Part shown: positions 24,301 through 31,566 of the stretch, piece after piece | How positions within the stretch are numbered: position 1 is the stretch's first letter | Layout: the number at the start of each line of letters is the position of its first letter | Assembly (NCBI GenBank): GCA_003486675.1 | Contig: DNGG01000248.1 | Span: 1-32,281, forward strand | From: Cyanobacteria bacterium UBA11372 | GTDB lineage: Bacteria; Cyanobacteriota; Cyanobacteriia; Cyanobacteriales; Aerosakkonemataceae | Direction: 5' to 3' | Length of the DNA stretch: 32,281 bases | Program-made: the position numbers and the translations under genes | The notes under the pieces: generated by a model | Database searches by the model: none | Told to the model about the DNA's origin: nothing | The model's input: the letters and a program-made list of their open reading frames with translations, nothing else

Positions 24301-25204
24301 CCAGCAAGCGGAATTACTCGCCATCTCCCAACAGCAAGCCGATCAAATCTCCCAGACGCTCAGGGATTTACAAGATACTCAAACCCAGCTAATTCAAACA
24401 GAAAAAATGTCTAGTTTGGGTCAACTGGTAGCGGGAATTGCTCACGAAATTAATAACCCAGTTAACTTTATTCACGGCAACATCTCTTATGTCAGAGAAT
24501 ACGCAGAAAGCTTGCTGAATTTGTTAGATCTTTATCAGCAGCACTACCCCAATCCCGTCGAAGAAATTCAAGACTTAGCCGATAGCGTTGACATCAATTT
24601 TATCGCTGAAGATTTGCCCAAGTTAGTATCTTCCATGACCATGGGTACGGATCGCATCCGTCAGCTAGTTCTGTCTTTAAGAAATTTCTCGCGGCTGGAT
24701 GAAGCTGAGATGAAACCAGTAAATATTCACGAAGGTTTAGAAAGTACCCTGTTAATTTTGCAGCCTCGACTAAAAGCGAAATCAGATAGCCCCAACATTC
24801 AGATAATTCAAGAGTACGGCAACCTACCCCTAGTAGAGTGCTACGCCGGACAATTGAATCAAGTATTTATGAATGTTTTAAGTAATGCTATTGATGCAGT
24901 AGAGCAATCAGCGGTAAATCAAGAAACAAATTACACTCCCACAATTAAGCTCCAAACTTTTGTTTTTAAAGCAAGTGCCGTTATTTGTATTTCTGACAAC
25001 GGTTCCGGTATGCCAGAAGCAGTCAAAGCTAGAATTTTTGACCCGTTTTTCACCACTAAACCTGTAGGAAAAGGCACCGGATTGGGGCTATCAATTAGTT
25101 ACCAAATTGTCGTAGATAAACATCACGGTGTCTTTAAATGTACTTCCCAACCCGGACAGGGAACAGAATTCTGGATTGAGATTCCCATTAAAGCAGGAAA
25201 CTAA
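21386..25204 (+). CDS. Multi-bilin photoreceptor histidine kinase (knotless phytochrome plus cyanobacteriochrome GAFs)
   Basis: 1272 residues, soluble. GAF1 (18-200) has the phytochrome-type FPADDIP at 83-89 and the bilin cysteine-histidine pair C138-H139, with no N-terminal PAS knot. Next is a PHY-like domain (about 210-425) whose tongue keeps PRNSF (378-382) and WRE (385-387). Together these define a Cph2/All2699-type knotless phytochrome. GAF3 (450-615) has lost the pair (Y549-C550). GAF4 (635-795) has C732-H733 in the red/green-like setting LQQTAGGRYRNNET. GAF5 (815-980) has D884-H-C886-F887 plus C914-H915, the dual-cysteine DXCF type of blue/green receptors. The kinase has H1020, N1163/N1167, DNGSG at 1204 and GTGLGL at 1230. 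Heptamer repeats encode residues 257-268. No response regulator is nearby. Confidence 0.93.
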   Translation: MNLSSLQDDQLRLEPENLLRRIANIIRRSLEIEEILSATAAEVREFLATDRVKIYKFHPDGSGQVIAESIRDRTLPSLLGLNFPADDIPQSSRQLFIEARVRSIVDVNTRQLGQSLLRDPESGLLVCENIRYRPVDPCHIEYLTAMGVKSSLAVPIFDRDQLWGLLVSHNAQPRSFLEPELQVVQMVVDQLSVAIAQSILLASAREQATKQATINRVAVLLDSLDRIDLQAALEEIVPSLGGYGGRLYIDRQSSRGELPITNYQLPITNQSNIEVYTCGTQPVMPEQAKFNLMEQYSVWQERFQPGGEKAWAIADLYHVPGMRTLQPAFRATKIRGILIVPLCHSQQLLGYLSIFRHEIETETLWAGEFDSDGRQVQPRNSFEVWRESKKGQACEWTEAEIELAIALGSRLATAIGQYEMHQSLQALNANLDDRIQASAGELQLAAQQQQILYGVIAKIRESLDLDTIFTTTLRELRYCLNADRVAIFRFDKGGNFSRGEFIAENVLPTWPGILGVRISDRTLGEHAISYQKGQIQVLADIHNEGLGEYCIPLPAEYQVAAQIVVPLIKGYELWGLLCIHQCSSTRQWQANQVQFAAKIALALGVAIGQAELLELSQQQAIALQQAAEQQWALLEVVAKIRESLDLETVFQITTQEICKSLQADRVAVYRFNSNWGGEFIAEFVTPDWVKLVGEDIKTVVEDTYLQQTAGGRYRNNETHWVDDIYQANLSECHIAILEEFQAKAYAIAPIKVGQHLWGLLAAYQNSAPRHWEPEQIKFITQMGSQLGVAIKQSELLVQTRQQTADLRRAAERQRVLFEVVAKIRETLDLDAIFKVTAKEVRRSLNADRVAMFQFHPNSGYDSGVFLSEDVLPGFPVALEAPVYDHCFGEQYAIHYHQGRVQAVSDIYTAGLQDCHRDVLAHFQIRANLVVPLMKGGELWGLLCIHQCAFPRNWETEEIQFVKQIAAQLGVALQQAELLAISQQQADQISQTLRDLQDTQTQLIQTEKMSSLGQLVAGIAHEINNPVNFIHGNISYVREYAESLLNLLDLYQQHYPNPVEEIQDLADSVDINFIAEDLPKLVSSMTMGTDRIRQLVLSLRNFSRLDEAEMKPVNIHEGLESTLLILQPRLKAKSDSPNIQIIQEYGNLPLVECYAGQLNQVFMNVLSNAIDAVEQSAVNQETNYTPTIKLQTFVFKASAVICISDNGSGMPEAVKARIFDPFFTTKPVGKGTGLGLSISYQIVVDKHHGVFKCTSQPGQGTEFWIEIPIKAGN
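22156..22190. repeat. Five in-frame ATTACCA heptamers inside the phytochrome gene
   Basis: Five perfect tandem copies translate as LPITNYQLPITN (about residues 257-268) within the PHY-like domain. The flanking frame is intact, so the array adds a loop of about twelve residues instead of breaking the gene. Confidence 0.95.
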
Positions 25205-25259
25205 GACGCGGGGAGAGGGAGACAAGGAAGAATTCTTCCCCATCTTCCCCATCTTCCCA

Positions 25260-25287
25260 ATTACCAATTACCAATTACCGATGACCA
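25260..25287. repeat. Heptamer array over the 3' end of mgtE
   Basis: Two ATTACCA copies plus ATTACCG and ATGACCA. The reverse strand provides the last codons (VGHR) and the TAA of mgtE. Two CTTCCCCAT units precede it. Confidence 0.85.
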
Positions 25288-26627
25288 ACCGTATGCAACG
25301 CTACCGAAACTAGGGTTAAAAAGGTTAAAAATCCCACCGCATCTAACATCGTAGTCAGCAAGGGACCGCTAATTAAAGCCGGATCGAGATTAACTCGCTT
25401 TAACCCCATAGGTAGTAAAGTTCCTAGGGTAGCAGCAATGAATACGTTAATCGCCATCACCATTGCGGCAACTAACGCTACCCACCACTCTTGTTGGGAA
25501 GACCAAATTAAGGAAAGAATTCCTAGTGCCAGTCCCAATGCCAAGGCCGTCCCCAACCCTGCTAGAATTTCCTTGCGAAGTATTTTGAGAGTATCTTTGG
25601 GCGTGACTTCTCCTACGCCGAGTCCCCTAACGGTTACCGATAGGGCTTGAATTGCCACATTGCCGCTAGTATTAGACAAAATTGGCATAATCACTGCCAG
25701 TACCGGCACTAGGGAAATAACTTGCTGGAAGGGTGCGATCGCGCTCGCCGCCCCAATATACAATCCAATATTACCCAGCAACCAAGGCAGTCGCTTGCGA
25801 ATCGTTACCTGGGGAGGCGATAGCGCTGCTTCATCCCCGCCGCTGACACCTGCCAGTTTTTGGATATCTTCGGTCGCTTCTTCCTCTAAAATATCTACTA
25901 CGTCGTCAATCGTGATAATGCCCACGAGTCGGTCTTCCCGATCCACCACCGGCAACGCGATCAAGTCGTAGCGCTTCATCAGTTGCGCTGCTTCTTCCTG
26001 GGGCATTTCGGTGTAAGCTTTAATCACCCGACTACTAGCAATATCGCGAATTCGCGCCTCCGGCAGCGAAAACAGCAACTGCCGCAGGGATACTACCCGT
26101 ACCAGCTTGCGGTTGTTGTCGGTGATGTAGGCGTAGTAAATTGTTTCCTTATCGCCGTCGGCAAGGCGGATCTTGGTTAATGCTTCGCCAACGGTTAAGC
26201 CTTCCCGCAGTCGCACGTATTCCGTCGTCATCGCGCGACCCGCAGTGCCTTCAGCATACCCCAAAATCGTCGCCGTTGCCTGCCTTTCTCCGGGTGAGAG
26301 TTGCTGTACTAATCGCTTGACAATTCCAGCAGGTAGTTCATCAAACAATTCTGCCCGATCGTCAGGCTGCATCGCTTCGATAATTTGAGATACTTGAGTA
26401 TCTTGCAGCGAATTGATCAATTCTTGCTGGACTTCCGGCGGCAGATATTCAAAGACTGCGATCGCCCGATCTTTGTTGAGCAAGCGAAATGCGATCGCTC
26501 TTTGTTCTGGGGGCATTTCTACGATGCAATCCCCCACATCCACCGGCTGAAGCCCATTGAGTTCCGACTTCAGCTGGTTTAAGTCAGTAACATCGGCTAC
26601 TTGCGCAGAGCGTTCCTGTGTGAGCAT
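25275..26627 (-). CDS. mgtE: Magnesium transporter MgtE
   Basis: 450 residues from the ATG at 26627, chosen because a perfect AGGAGGT lies three bases upstream; a longer start at 26669 would bury this site. Order: superhelical N domain 1-125 (PEQRAIAFRLLNKDRAIAVF, LSPGERQ), CBS pair about 130-255 (MTTEYVRL...YDLIALPVVDREDRLVGIITI), plug helix, and five membrane helices at about 275-448 with the family motif PILSNTSGNVAIQALSV. Known homologues are Mg2+-gated channels in the plasma membrane whose N and CBS domains sense internal Mg2+. The C-terminal VGHR and stop are provided by a heptamer array, so the original end may have been replaced. The leader can form competing hairpins. Confidence 0.93.
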   Translation of the reverse strand: MLTQERSAQVADVTDLNQLKSELNGLQPVDVGDCIVEMPPEQRAIAFRLLNKDRAIAVFEYLPPEVQQELINSLQDTQVSQIIEAMQPDDRAELFDELPAGIVKRLVQQLSPGERQATATILGYAEGTAGRAMTTEYVRLREGLTVGEALTKIRLADGDKETIYYAYITDNNRKLVRVVSLRQLLFSLPEARIRDIASSRVIKAYTEMPQEEAAQLMKRYDLIALPVVDREDRLVGIITIDDVVDILEEEATEDIQKLAGVSGGDEAALSPPQVTIRKRLPWLLGNIGLYIGAASAIAPFQQVISLVPVLAVIMPILSNTSGNVAIQALSVTVRGLGVGEVTPKDTLKILRKEILAGLGTALALGLALGILSLIWSSQQEWWVALVAAMVMAINVFIAATLGTLLPMGLKRVNLDPALISGPLLTTMLDAVGFLTFLTLVSVALHTVGHR

Positions 26628-26630
26628 TAT

Positions 26631-26715
26631 ACCTCCTAGTCTCCTCAGTCCTGGGAGACTTGCGCTCACCAGGCTAGAGGAGTTTGATACTTCGACTGGA
26701 TGGACTTCGGTCCAT
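26631..26715 (-). promoter_or_regulatory. Structured mgtE leader overlapping the ribosome binding site
   Basis: Plus-strand inverted pairs: AGTCTCC 26638-26644 with GGAGACT 26654-26660; CCTGG 26650-26654 with CCAGG 26669-26673; CTCCTC 26641-26646 with GAGGAG 26677-26682; and ATGGAC/GTCCAT 26700-26715 around a 4-base loop. The first three are mutually exclusive, and the first lies directly beside the Shine-Dalgarno AGGAGGT. It resembles an attenuator, but no known M-box consensus is present. Confidence 0.4.
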
Positions 26716-26858
26716 AAAATCCAACAAATTCAACATCGACACCAAATAGAGGTATCGCTAATTTATATGCTAACCCCTTCAGTGTTTTAACGGTAGAGGT
26801 TTTCCCCAGGTATTTTGTCCCCAGCACCTGCAACAATGATTACACGCCAAACTGCCAT
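26666..26858 (-). pseudogene. Possible frameshifted P-loop gene remnant
   Basis: Reading leftward from ATG 26858: MAVWRVIIVAGAG, then after a one-base shift KYLGKTSTVKTLKGLA and further codons to a TGA at 26666-26668. Joined, these resemble the GxxxxGKT/S Walker A of an NTPase followed by a helix. The sequence is short and needs a frameshift, so this is weak evidence; it may equally be leader DNA of mgtE. Confidence 0.25.
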
Positions 26859-26945
26859 CGCTCCTGAACTATAAAGAATCTGTATGCGATCGCCACAACC
26901 TTTGGCTACAGACATAAAATCTATCTAAGTAAATTCACTAGCCTA

Positions 26946-27431
26946 ATGCCACCAACCGCATCAAAATATATGCGACTCCCTATTACCGCGGGGATGATTC
27001 TCGTCAGTCTCACTACTCCCGCCAGCAACAACTCAAATTTCCTCGCCAGCGCAACGCCGCTTCTAACTCAAACCGCGGGGCGCTTGACAACAGTTACAAT
27101 CTATACCGCCAACCCTGAGTGTCAGTCCTTGATTCCACAAAGGGTGAGAGTTAGAGCTGACCAACCCATAACCGCCGCCGTCGGTCAGGTGATAATGCGG
27201 GTGCGTATCCCTGGGTTTAAACTAGCCGGATACAGCGTTAATTTCAAACGCGATCGCGGTGAAGTCACCATCGATTTCAGACGCGCTGCCAACTCCAAGC
27301 GTTTTGTCTCTTTTAGCAGTTGCGAACAGTTTATCCTTTTTGGCAGCCTGCGCCAAACCCTCACCAGCAATACCCAATGGCGCGTCAAAACCGTTCGCTT
27401 CACCGAGTTGGGAAGAGATATTCGCCTCTAG
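26946..27431 (+). CDS. GerMN-like (sporulation/germination domain) secreted protein
   Basis: 161 residues. A signal-like N-terminus (MRLPITAGMILVSLTT) precedes a domain at about 45-161. The ending FGSLRQTLTSNTQWRVKTVRFTELGRDI matches the pattern of GerMN domains, in which a conserved strand-helix-strand follows a threonine-rich beginning (TVTIYTANPECQSL). Two cysteines (C58 and the one in SSCEQF) could form a disulfide. Proteins of this kind in cyanobacteria are annotated as sporulation/spore germination proteins but have no known sporulation role; peptidoglycan or envelope binding is only an inference. Family confidence is moderate. Confidence 0.6.
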   Translation: MPPTASKYMRLPITAGMILVSLTTPASNNSNFLASATPLLTQTAGRLTTVTIYTANPECQSLIPQRVRVRADQPITAAVGQVIMRVRIPGFKLAGYSVNFKRDRGEVTIDFRRAANSKRFVSFSSCEQFILFGSLRQTLTSNTQWRVKTVRFTELGRDIRL

Positions 27432-27489
27432 AATTGGATACCGACTCACCAATTCTGGTTAAATGTACTATTATCAAACAAGACGAGAA

Positions 27490-28289
27490 GCATAAAACCC
27501 CCATCGTTTACGTGGGAGATGTAGTGCGAGCGGGACTTTTAAGTCCCGTCAAATAGTACAATGTAGCTACAAGGAGGTGAGAATTCTTGTTGACATGCTA
27601 CGCCTACAAGTTGAGGCCAAATGTAACTCAATCTGTGACAATGGCATCGTGGGTTAATATGTTGCGAAGCCATTACAATTGGTGTTTAAACGATAGGATA
27701 ACGCAGTACAATCAGCAGTTCATCCAAGGGGATTACTGCGACATCAGAGAGTAGACGCTATTGCTTTGGAAGATTTGAACGTCTCTGGCATGTTACGTCC
27801 CTGTCGGGTGAAGAAAGACGAGAAAAGTGGGAGGTTTTTACCGAATGGACAATCGAGAAAAGTTGGGTTAAATCGCGCTATCTCTGATGCTGGTTGGAAT
27901 GAACTGAGCTTAAAGATCGAGGATCTAGCTGCAAAGTTAGGAAAGGTCGCAATTAAGGTCAATCCAAGGTATTCCAGTACTGAATGCAGAAATTGCGGAC
28001 ATATTGACAGTAGCAACCGCGATGGTGAAAAGTTGATATGTTCGGCTTGTGGTTTTTTCGCCCATGCTGATATTTCTGCTGCGAAAAACATCAGGGAATT
28101 AGCATTAGAAATGGTACGCCAGGACTCGACGGAAGAGAGCGGGTAAAGCCGCTAAACGCCCAAAATACTGTAAGGAGAAATCACCGCGTCAAGTGCGACA
28201 AAGGCGGTGAGCCTGGGAACCTTGTTACCAAGGATATTAAGACCGTAAGATCTTAAGAATCCCCGCACCTTCAGGTCGGGGAGTGTCAA
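27490..28289 (+). mobile_element. Decayed IS200/IS605-type element (TnpB only)
   Basis: Carries a broken tnpB and no tnpA. The left part has a CCCCATCG...CGTGGG imperfect hairpin near 27498-27517 and a perfect CGGGACTT/AAGTCCCG hairpin at 27531-27548. The right end has the typical CCCCGCACCTTCAGGTCGGGG imperfect hairpin at 28261-28281 followed by AGTGTCAA. No terminal inverted repeats are expected for this class. The exact left boundary is uncertain; without TnpA it can move only in trans. Confidence 0.65.
27587..28146 (+). pseudogene. tnpB remnant with a large internal deletion
   Basis: A strong AAGGAGGTGA precedes a TTG start at 27587. The first 55 codons (CYAYKLRPNVTQSVTMASW, ending GDYCDIRE) match the TnpB N-terminus, then a TAG at 27752-27754 stops the frame. 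The other piece resumes in a different frame from about 27751 (VDAIALEDLNVSGM) and ends at 28146 with the catalytic-region glutamate (ALEDL), the zinc ribbon C-x2-C...C-x2-C (TECRNCGH, LICSACG) and the last RuvC aspartate (HADISAAKN). About 200 middle residues, including the first RuvC aspartate, are missing compared with the usual 370-420. It is not an active nuclease. Confidence 0.85.
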
Positions 28290-28290
28290 A
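28147..28290 (+). ncRNA. Putative reRNA/omegaRNA scaffold and right end of the tnpB remnant
   Basis: In IS605-type elements the guide RNA is transcribed through the 3' end of tnpB and the right end, and its guide lies just outside. Here consecutive hairpins are preserved: CCTTG/CAAGG at 28220-28233, TAAGATCTTA at 28246-28255 and the terminal CCCCGCACCT...CGGGG at 28261-28281. The candidate guide begins after the right end at about 28290 (AGTCCATCAACACTTAACGG). Expression is not shown by sequence. Confidence 0.4.
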
Positions 28291-28324
28291 GTCCATCAAC
28301 ACTTAACGGGAGAATATCAAACCA

Positions 28325-28447
28325 ATGGACGTTAAGCTGATTTTAGTGGGATTAACCTTTGTATTTATCCTTTCAAGCCTGTTTTTTGGCACCAAAAACG
28401 GGTTTTACGACACAGACAACTATCACGGTAACGGCTCTGCTCACTAA
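28325..28447 (+). CDS. 40-residue single-helix membrane protein, possible NdhP
   Basis: Begins MDVKLILVGLTFVFILSS; one membrane helix (4-22) is followed by GTKNGFYDTDNYHGNGSAH. A GGGAGA lies about 9 bases before the ATG and a strong hairpin follows the stop, so it reads as a complete single-gene unit. The size, one helix and G-F-Y-D-x-D-x-Y-x-G-N-G-x-A-H tail resemble my memory of the small NDH-1 subunit NdhP of cyanobacteria, but I cannot confirm this without a database, so I leave the symbol empty. If correct, it supports NDH-1L function in thylakoids. Confidence 0.72.
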   Translation: MDVKLILVGLTFVFILSSLFFGTKNGFYDTDNYHGNGSAH

Positions 28448-28461
28448 AGCAACTGGCAACT

Positions 28462-28500
28462 CTGGGTAAGGCTCGCTGATAACCAGCAAGCCTTACCCAG
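28462..28500 (+). terminator. Hairpin terminator after the 40-residue gene
   Basis: Perfect 12-bp arms CTGGGTAAGGCT (28462-28473) and AGCCTTACCCAG (28489-28500) with a loop that can pair further (GCTG/CAGC). It starts 14 bases after the stop. The following DNA is AT-rich but lacks a clean T run. Confidence 0.65.
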
Positions 28501-28762
28501 CATAAATTTAAATTTTCCTCTGTAAGCGATTTTTTCAATCTATGTTTCAGGATGCCCGATTCCCGTTTTCTGGTGTTTTGATATATACCAGTTCGATTAA
28601 TAAGCAAGCCTAGATCTGCTACTCTAATTTCAATCGGGGCGCATGAACGCCTAGATGAATTATATCCCAACCCATTTGCCTATCACTCAATTAAAATATG
28701 GCAGGAGCGGGGAGTTACCGCGTTTTTTCGTTTTGTGCAAAAATACTATATTTCTGTAAACG
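28501..28762. other. Intergenic region
   Basis: No gene supported. AT-rich DNA at 28690-28760 probably holds the promoter of the metallo-hydrolase gene, whose GTG start lacks a clear ribosome binding site. Confidence 0.35.
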
Positions 28763-30445
28763 GTGATCGAGCTGGAATGCTTACCTTATAGCGTCAATCA
28801 CGAGGATGAAGGGGTTTGTCTGCTAGTGCGGATGGGGCCATACCGCATTCTGTTAGACTGTGGCATGGCAGACATATCGCCGCTCACACCAGGTTTAGAT
28901 CGGGAACCACCAGCGGATTTGGTGCTGTGTAGTCACGCTCACCCGGATCATGCTAGGGGTTTATTGGCGCTGCATCAGGCTTTTCCCCAATTGCCAATAT
29001 ACGCTAGCGAGGCGACGACCTACCTGTTGCCGTTAAATTGGACGAGTATAGACCCCAAAAAAATCCCGAATTTTTGTCAAGCTTTACCATTAAGAAGTCC
29101 GGTAGAGTTTGCCGATGGGCTGTCGTGCGAGTTATATCCAGCTGGACACTTGCCCGGTGCGACGGCGATCCGGCTGACCTACACCACAGATCGGCGCAGC
29201 TATAGGCTACTTTACACGGGAGACTTTTTCTTATCGAACTCGCGGCTGGTGGAGGGGTTGCCCCTAGAAGCGTTGCGGGGATTAGAGCCTGAAGTACTGA
29301 TTATAGAGGGGACTTACGGCACGGCGCGCCATCCCCATCGCCGTCAGCAGGAAAACCAGCTAGCCGAAAGAATGAGTCGCGCGATCGCCAACGGGCAGTC
29401 TGTTTTGCTACCAGTACCAGCTTTGGGATTGGGGCAAGAAATACTGATGTTGCTGCGAAGCCATCACCAATTTACAGGTCGCAATATCGATATTTGGGTA
29501 GATGGCAACGTTGCCGTCGGGTGCGATGCTTACCTGAACTTACTGCCCCACTTACCCACATCGGTACAAAATTTTTCCCGCCATCAACCTTTATTCTGGG
29601 ATGAAAAAATCCGTCCCCGCGTGCGGCGGCTACCACCCGAACTGCGTCACAGTGTCGGTCAATCTGCCTCGATCGTTATCGTCGATGAAACTGCCGATTT
29701 AAGGGAATACCTTTATCCAGACCCCAGTTCTTGGTTAATCTTACTGCCCCAACGACCCAGTCGTTTTGCCAGCAACCCTGAATCAGCGATTTGGGCAGAT
29801 CTAACTCGCGACTGGTTTCCAGATGCTGCCAAACAATTCAAAACCGACATCAAAACCGGGCGTTTGACGGTGGAAACCTATTTACTCGCCCAGCATTGCG
29901 ATGGTCCTGGAACAACCCAGCTAATTCACAATCTCCGTCCCCAGCACGTGGTGTTTATCCACGGTAATTCTACTTATTTGGCGGATTTAACCGGGTTAGA
30001 TGAGTTACAAAATCGCTACCACGTCCATTGTCCTGCGGCTGGTACTTTAGTCGAACTCCCCATCGGCGAAACTTTTCTCCAACCCGCCGCACCCGAAACC
30101 AACTACGAGGGCGAGTTGACTGAGTTAGGCACGATGGTGACAATTACTCTACCCGATGCGATCGCTGCCGATCCGCGCTGGCAAACTTTTGCCGATACGG
30201 GTTTGGTAGAAGCCCGCTGGCAGGGTGAAGAATTAGTATTGCGCGGCTTATCCCAACGGGAACTGCTGGCTGACAGAAGCGATCGCCCCCTACCCGCTGA
30301 CCTCGCCTGCTGCGGTAATTGCCGCCATCAGCGCGGTCAACGCTGTTGGAATCAAGCGTCGCCCCTATTTGGCTTCAAGGTGACGCCAGATGGTTACTGT
30401 CCCGTATTTGAACCGGCTGCGGGTAAAGATGAAGCTAAAAAATAG
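28763..30445 (+). CDS. MBL-fold/beta-CASP-type metallo-hydrolase with C-terminal zinc-binding motif
   Basis: 560 residues from a GTG start. The metallo-beta-lactamase core (1-190) has the zinc motif H58-A-H60-P-D62-H63, then LYPAGHLPGATA (next His) and LLYTGDFF (Asp). A beta-CASP-like insert follows at about 195-390 (PVPALGLGQEILMLL, IIEGTYGTARHPHRR), with the closing FIHGN motif near 412. This order fits RNA/DNA-processing nucleases of the RNase J/CPSF type, though several beta-CASP motifs are loose. The C-terminus has CCGNC...CW...GYCPVF (about 515-550), a four-cysteine knuckle that could bind zinc or nucleic acid. Substrate is unknown. A terminator follows directly. Confidence 0.82.
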   Translation: MIELECLPYSVNHEDEGVCLLVRMGPYRILLDCGMADISPLTPGLDREPPADLVLCSHAHPDHARGLLALHQAFPQLPIYASEATTYLLPLNWTSIDPKKIPNFCQALPLRSPVEFADGLSCELYPAGHLPGATAIRLTYTTDRRSYRLLYTGDFFLSNSRLVEGLPLEALRGLEPEVLIIEGTYGTARHPHRRQQENQLAERMSRAIANGQSVLLPVPALGLGQEILMLLRSHHQFTGRNIDIWVDGNVAVGCDAYLNLLPHLPTSVQNFSRHQPLFWDEKIRPRVRRLPPELRHSVGQSASIVIVDETADLREYLYPDPSSWLILLPQRPSRFASNPESAIWADLTRDWFPDAAKQFKTDIKTGRLTVETYLLAQHCDGPGTTQLIHNLRPQHVVFIHGNSTYLADLTGLDELQNRYHVHCPAAGTLVELPIGETFLQPAAPETNYEGELTELGTMVTITLPDAIAADPRWQTFADTGLVEARWQGEELVLRGLSQRELLADRSDRPLPADLACCGNCRHQRGQRCWNQASPLFGFKVTPDGYCPVFEPAAGKDEAKK

Positions 30446-30475
30446 TCTGGCATTGGGCAAGGCCAAATTTAGATC

Positions 30476-30533
30476 AAAGAATTGCCGATTTCAGATTTTC
30501 TGCCCATCTGAAATCTTCAATCGGCAATTCTTT
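30476..30533. terminator. Bidirectional intrinsic terminator
   Basis: Arms AAAGAATTGCCGATT (30476-30490) and AATCGGCAATTCTTT (30519-30533) pair perfectly over 15 bp, with an inner TCAGAT/ATCTGA pair, and are followed by a T-rich tail (plus strand) and A/T-rich flank on the other side. It sits between two convergent genes and can serve both. Confidence 0.88.
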
Positions 30534-30544
30534 TATTCAATGCC

Positions 30545-30856
30545 TTACCCTTCCGAAGAGTCTGAGTAGCGATTGCGGATTTGTTCTGCTTCCGGACAAT
30601 CGTCCGAAACCAGGGGTTCTACGTTTCCTCTGGGGACTGAAGCCAACTTCTGACTCACAGCACCTATGCTTTCTAGGCGCACCATCTCTTCCCAAGAAGA
30701 AATTTCGTCTTCTTCATCGGTTTCATAGCGCAGCGTCACTAAATCTCCTTCTATGTCAATGATGCGAGCGCGTTCTATCCAGCGTTGCTGGTCCCGCAAG
30801 AAAACACAGACTTCACGACCATCGCAACAGAGTTGATATATCTTGCGGTGTAGCAT
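30545..30856 (-). CDS. Conserved cyanobacterial small protein (DUF6679-like)
   Basis: 103 residues, with AGGAGAAGGA ideally placed before the ATG. The N-terminal 60 residues (MLHRKIYQLCCDGREVCVFL, DIEGDLVTLRYETDEEDEIS) look like a small SH3-like beta barrel; the acidic C-terminus is probably disordered. I recall this as a cyanobacteria-wide family of unknown function (DUF6679), but that name is from memory. The high conservation of such sequences suggests a housekeeping role. It shares the terminator with the metallo-hydrolase gene. Confidence 0.82.
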   Translation of the reverse strand: MLHRKIYQLCCDGREVCVFLRDQQRWIERARIIDIEGDLVTLRYETDEEDEISSWEEMVRLESIGAVSQKLASVPRGNVEPLVSDDCPEAEQIRNRYSDSSEG

Positions 30857-30943
30857 GTGTTCCTTCTCCTAACCAGGGAACTCTTTAAATGATGAATCAA
30901 ATTTTTCACCAGAATTGCAGGTGAGTGTAGAAATTGTTCTGCG

Positions 30944-31147
30944 TTAAATGGGTACTTTTTTACCTCGTACCCATGATAGAGGCAAATCTGTAGCTATAAC
31001 CACATCTTTGTAAATCATCACCTTTTGCAGACAGCATTCTATTGCTGTGGCTAATGATTTATTCAGAGAAGGTTTCGCGCCAATTGAGCCGCAGATAGTT
31101 GGTGTAAAATTTCTTTCGAGCTTAAAAGCAGCCTGAGCATTTGTCAT
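30944..31147 (-). CDS. Uncertain small protein
   Basis: A 67-codon frame. The C-terminal half (LNKSLATAIECCLQKVMIYKDVVIATDLPLSWVRGKKVPI) reads like a helix followed by a beta hairpin, similar in layout to some small antitoxin-like proteins, while the first half looks poor. No ribosome binding site is visible. Real gene or chance frame cannot be settled here. Confidence 0.3.
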   Translation of the reverse strand: MTNAQAAFKLERNFTPTICGSIGAKPSLNKSLATAIECCLQKVMIYKDVVIATDLPLSWVRGKKVPI

Positions 31148-31566
31148 TTAGGGTTCGGTGCATTCAGGAAAACGAGCATTACCTGAGGGCGATCGCGTTG
31201 CTCTACTTATTATTCTATTAACAATTGTCTTTGTCTCACAAGTCCGTAAGCAACTTTATAGGATTCTACTCGAAACTAGAATGCTTTATTCATAAATTTC
31301 ACTTAACATATCAGGTTATCGCCAACGTGTCAGAAGCGATCGCCTCCCAATGCTTCGTTTCAGGTTTGTTCCACAGGACTAGCTTTTGAGAGCGCTTCGG
31401 ACAGGGTATTGGAGGCTCGCTCTCTTTAAAAGCAGCATTACTTTTGCTAAAGCTTCATGCCGCCTCGCGTCGGAATCCATGATTTGGAACCTACCTGCCG
31501 GTATCCTAGCACAAAGTTTACCCTTTCATCGCTTTTTCCTGACATTGCTTGATTTTTCTCACATCA

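Noticed and set aside
26628..26945. M-box riboswitch upstream of mgtE
   Set aside because: Hairpins exist, but none of the conserved M-box sequence blocks can be recognised.
28365..28670. 101-codon leftward frame
   Set aside because: It lies opposite the well-supported 40-residue gene and its terminator; the sequence is Arg/Cys-rich and not protein-like.
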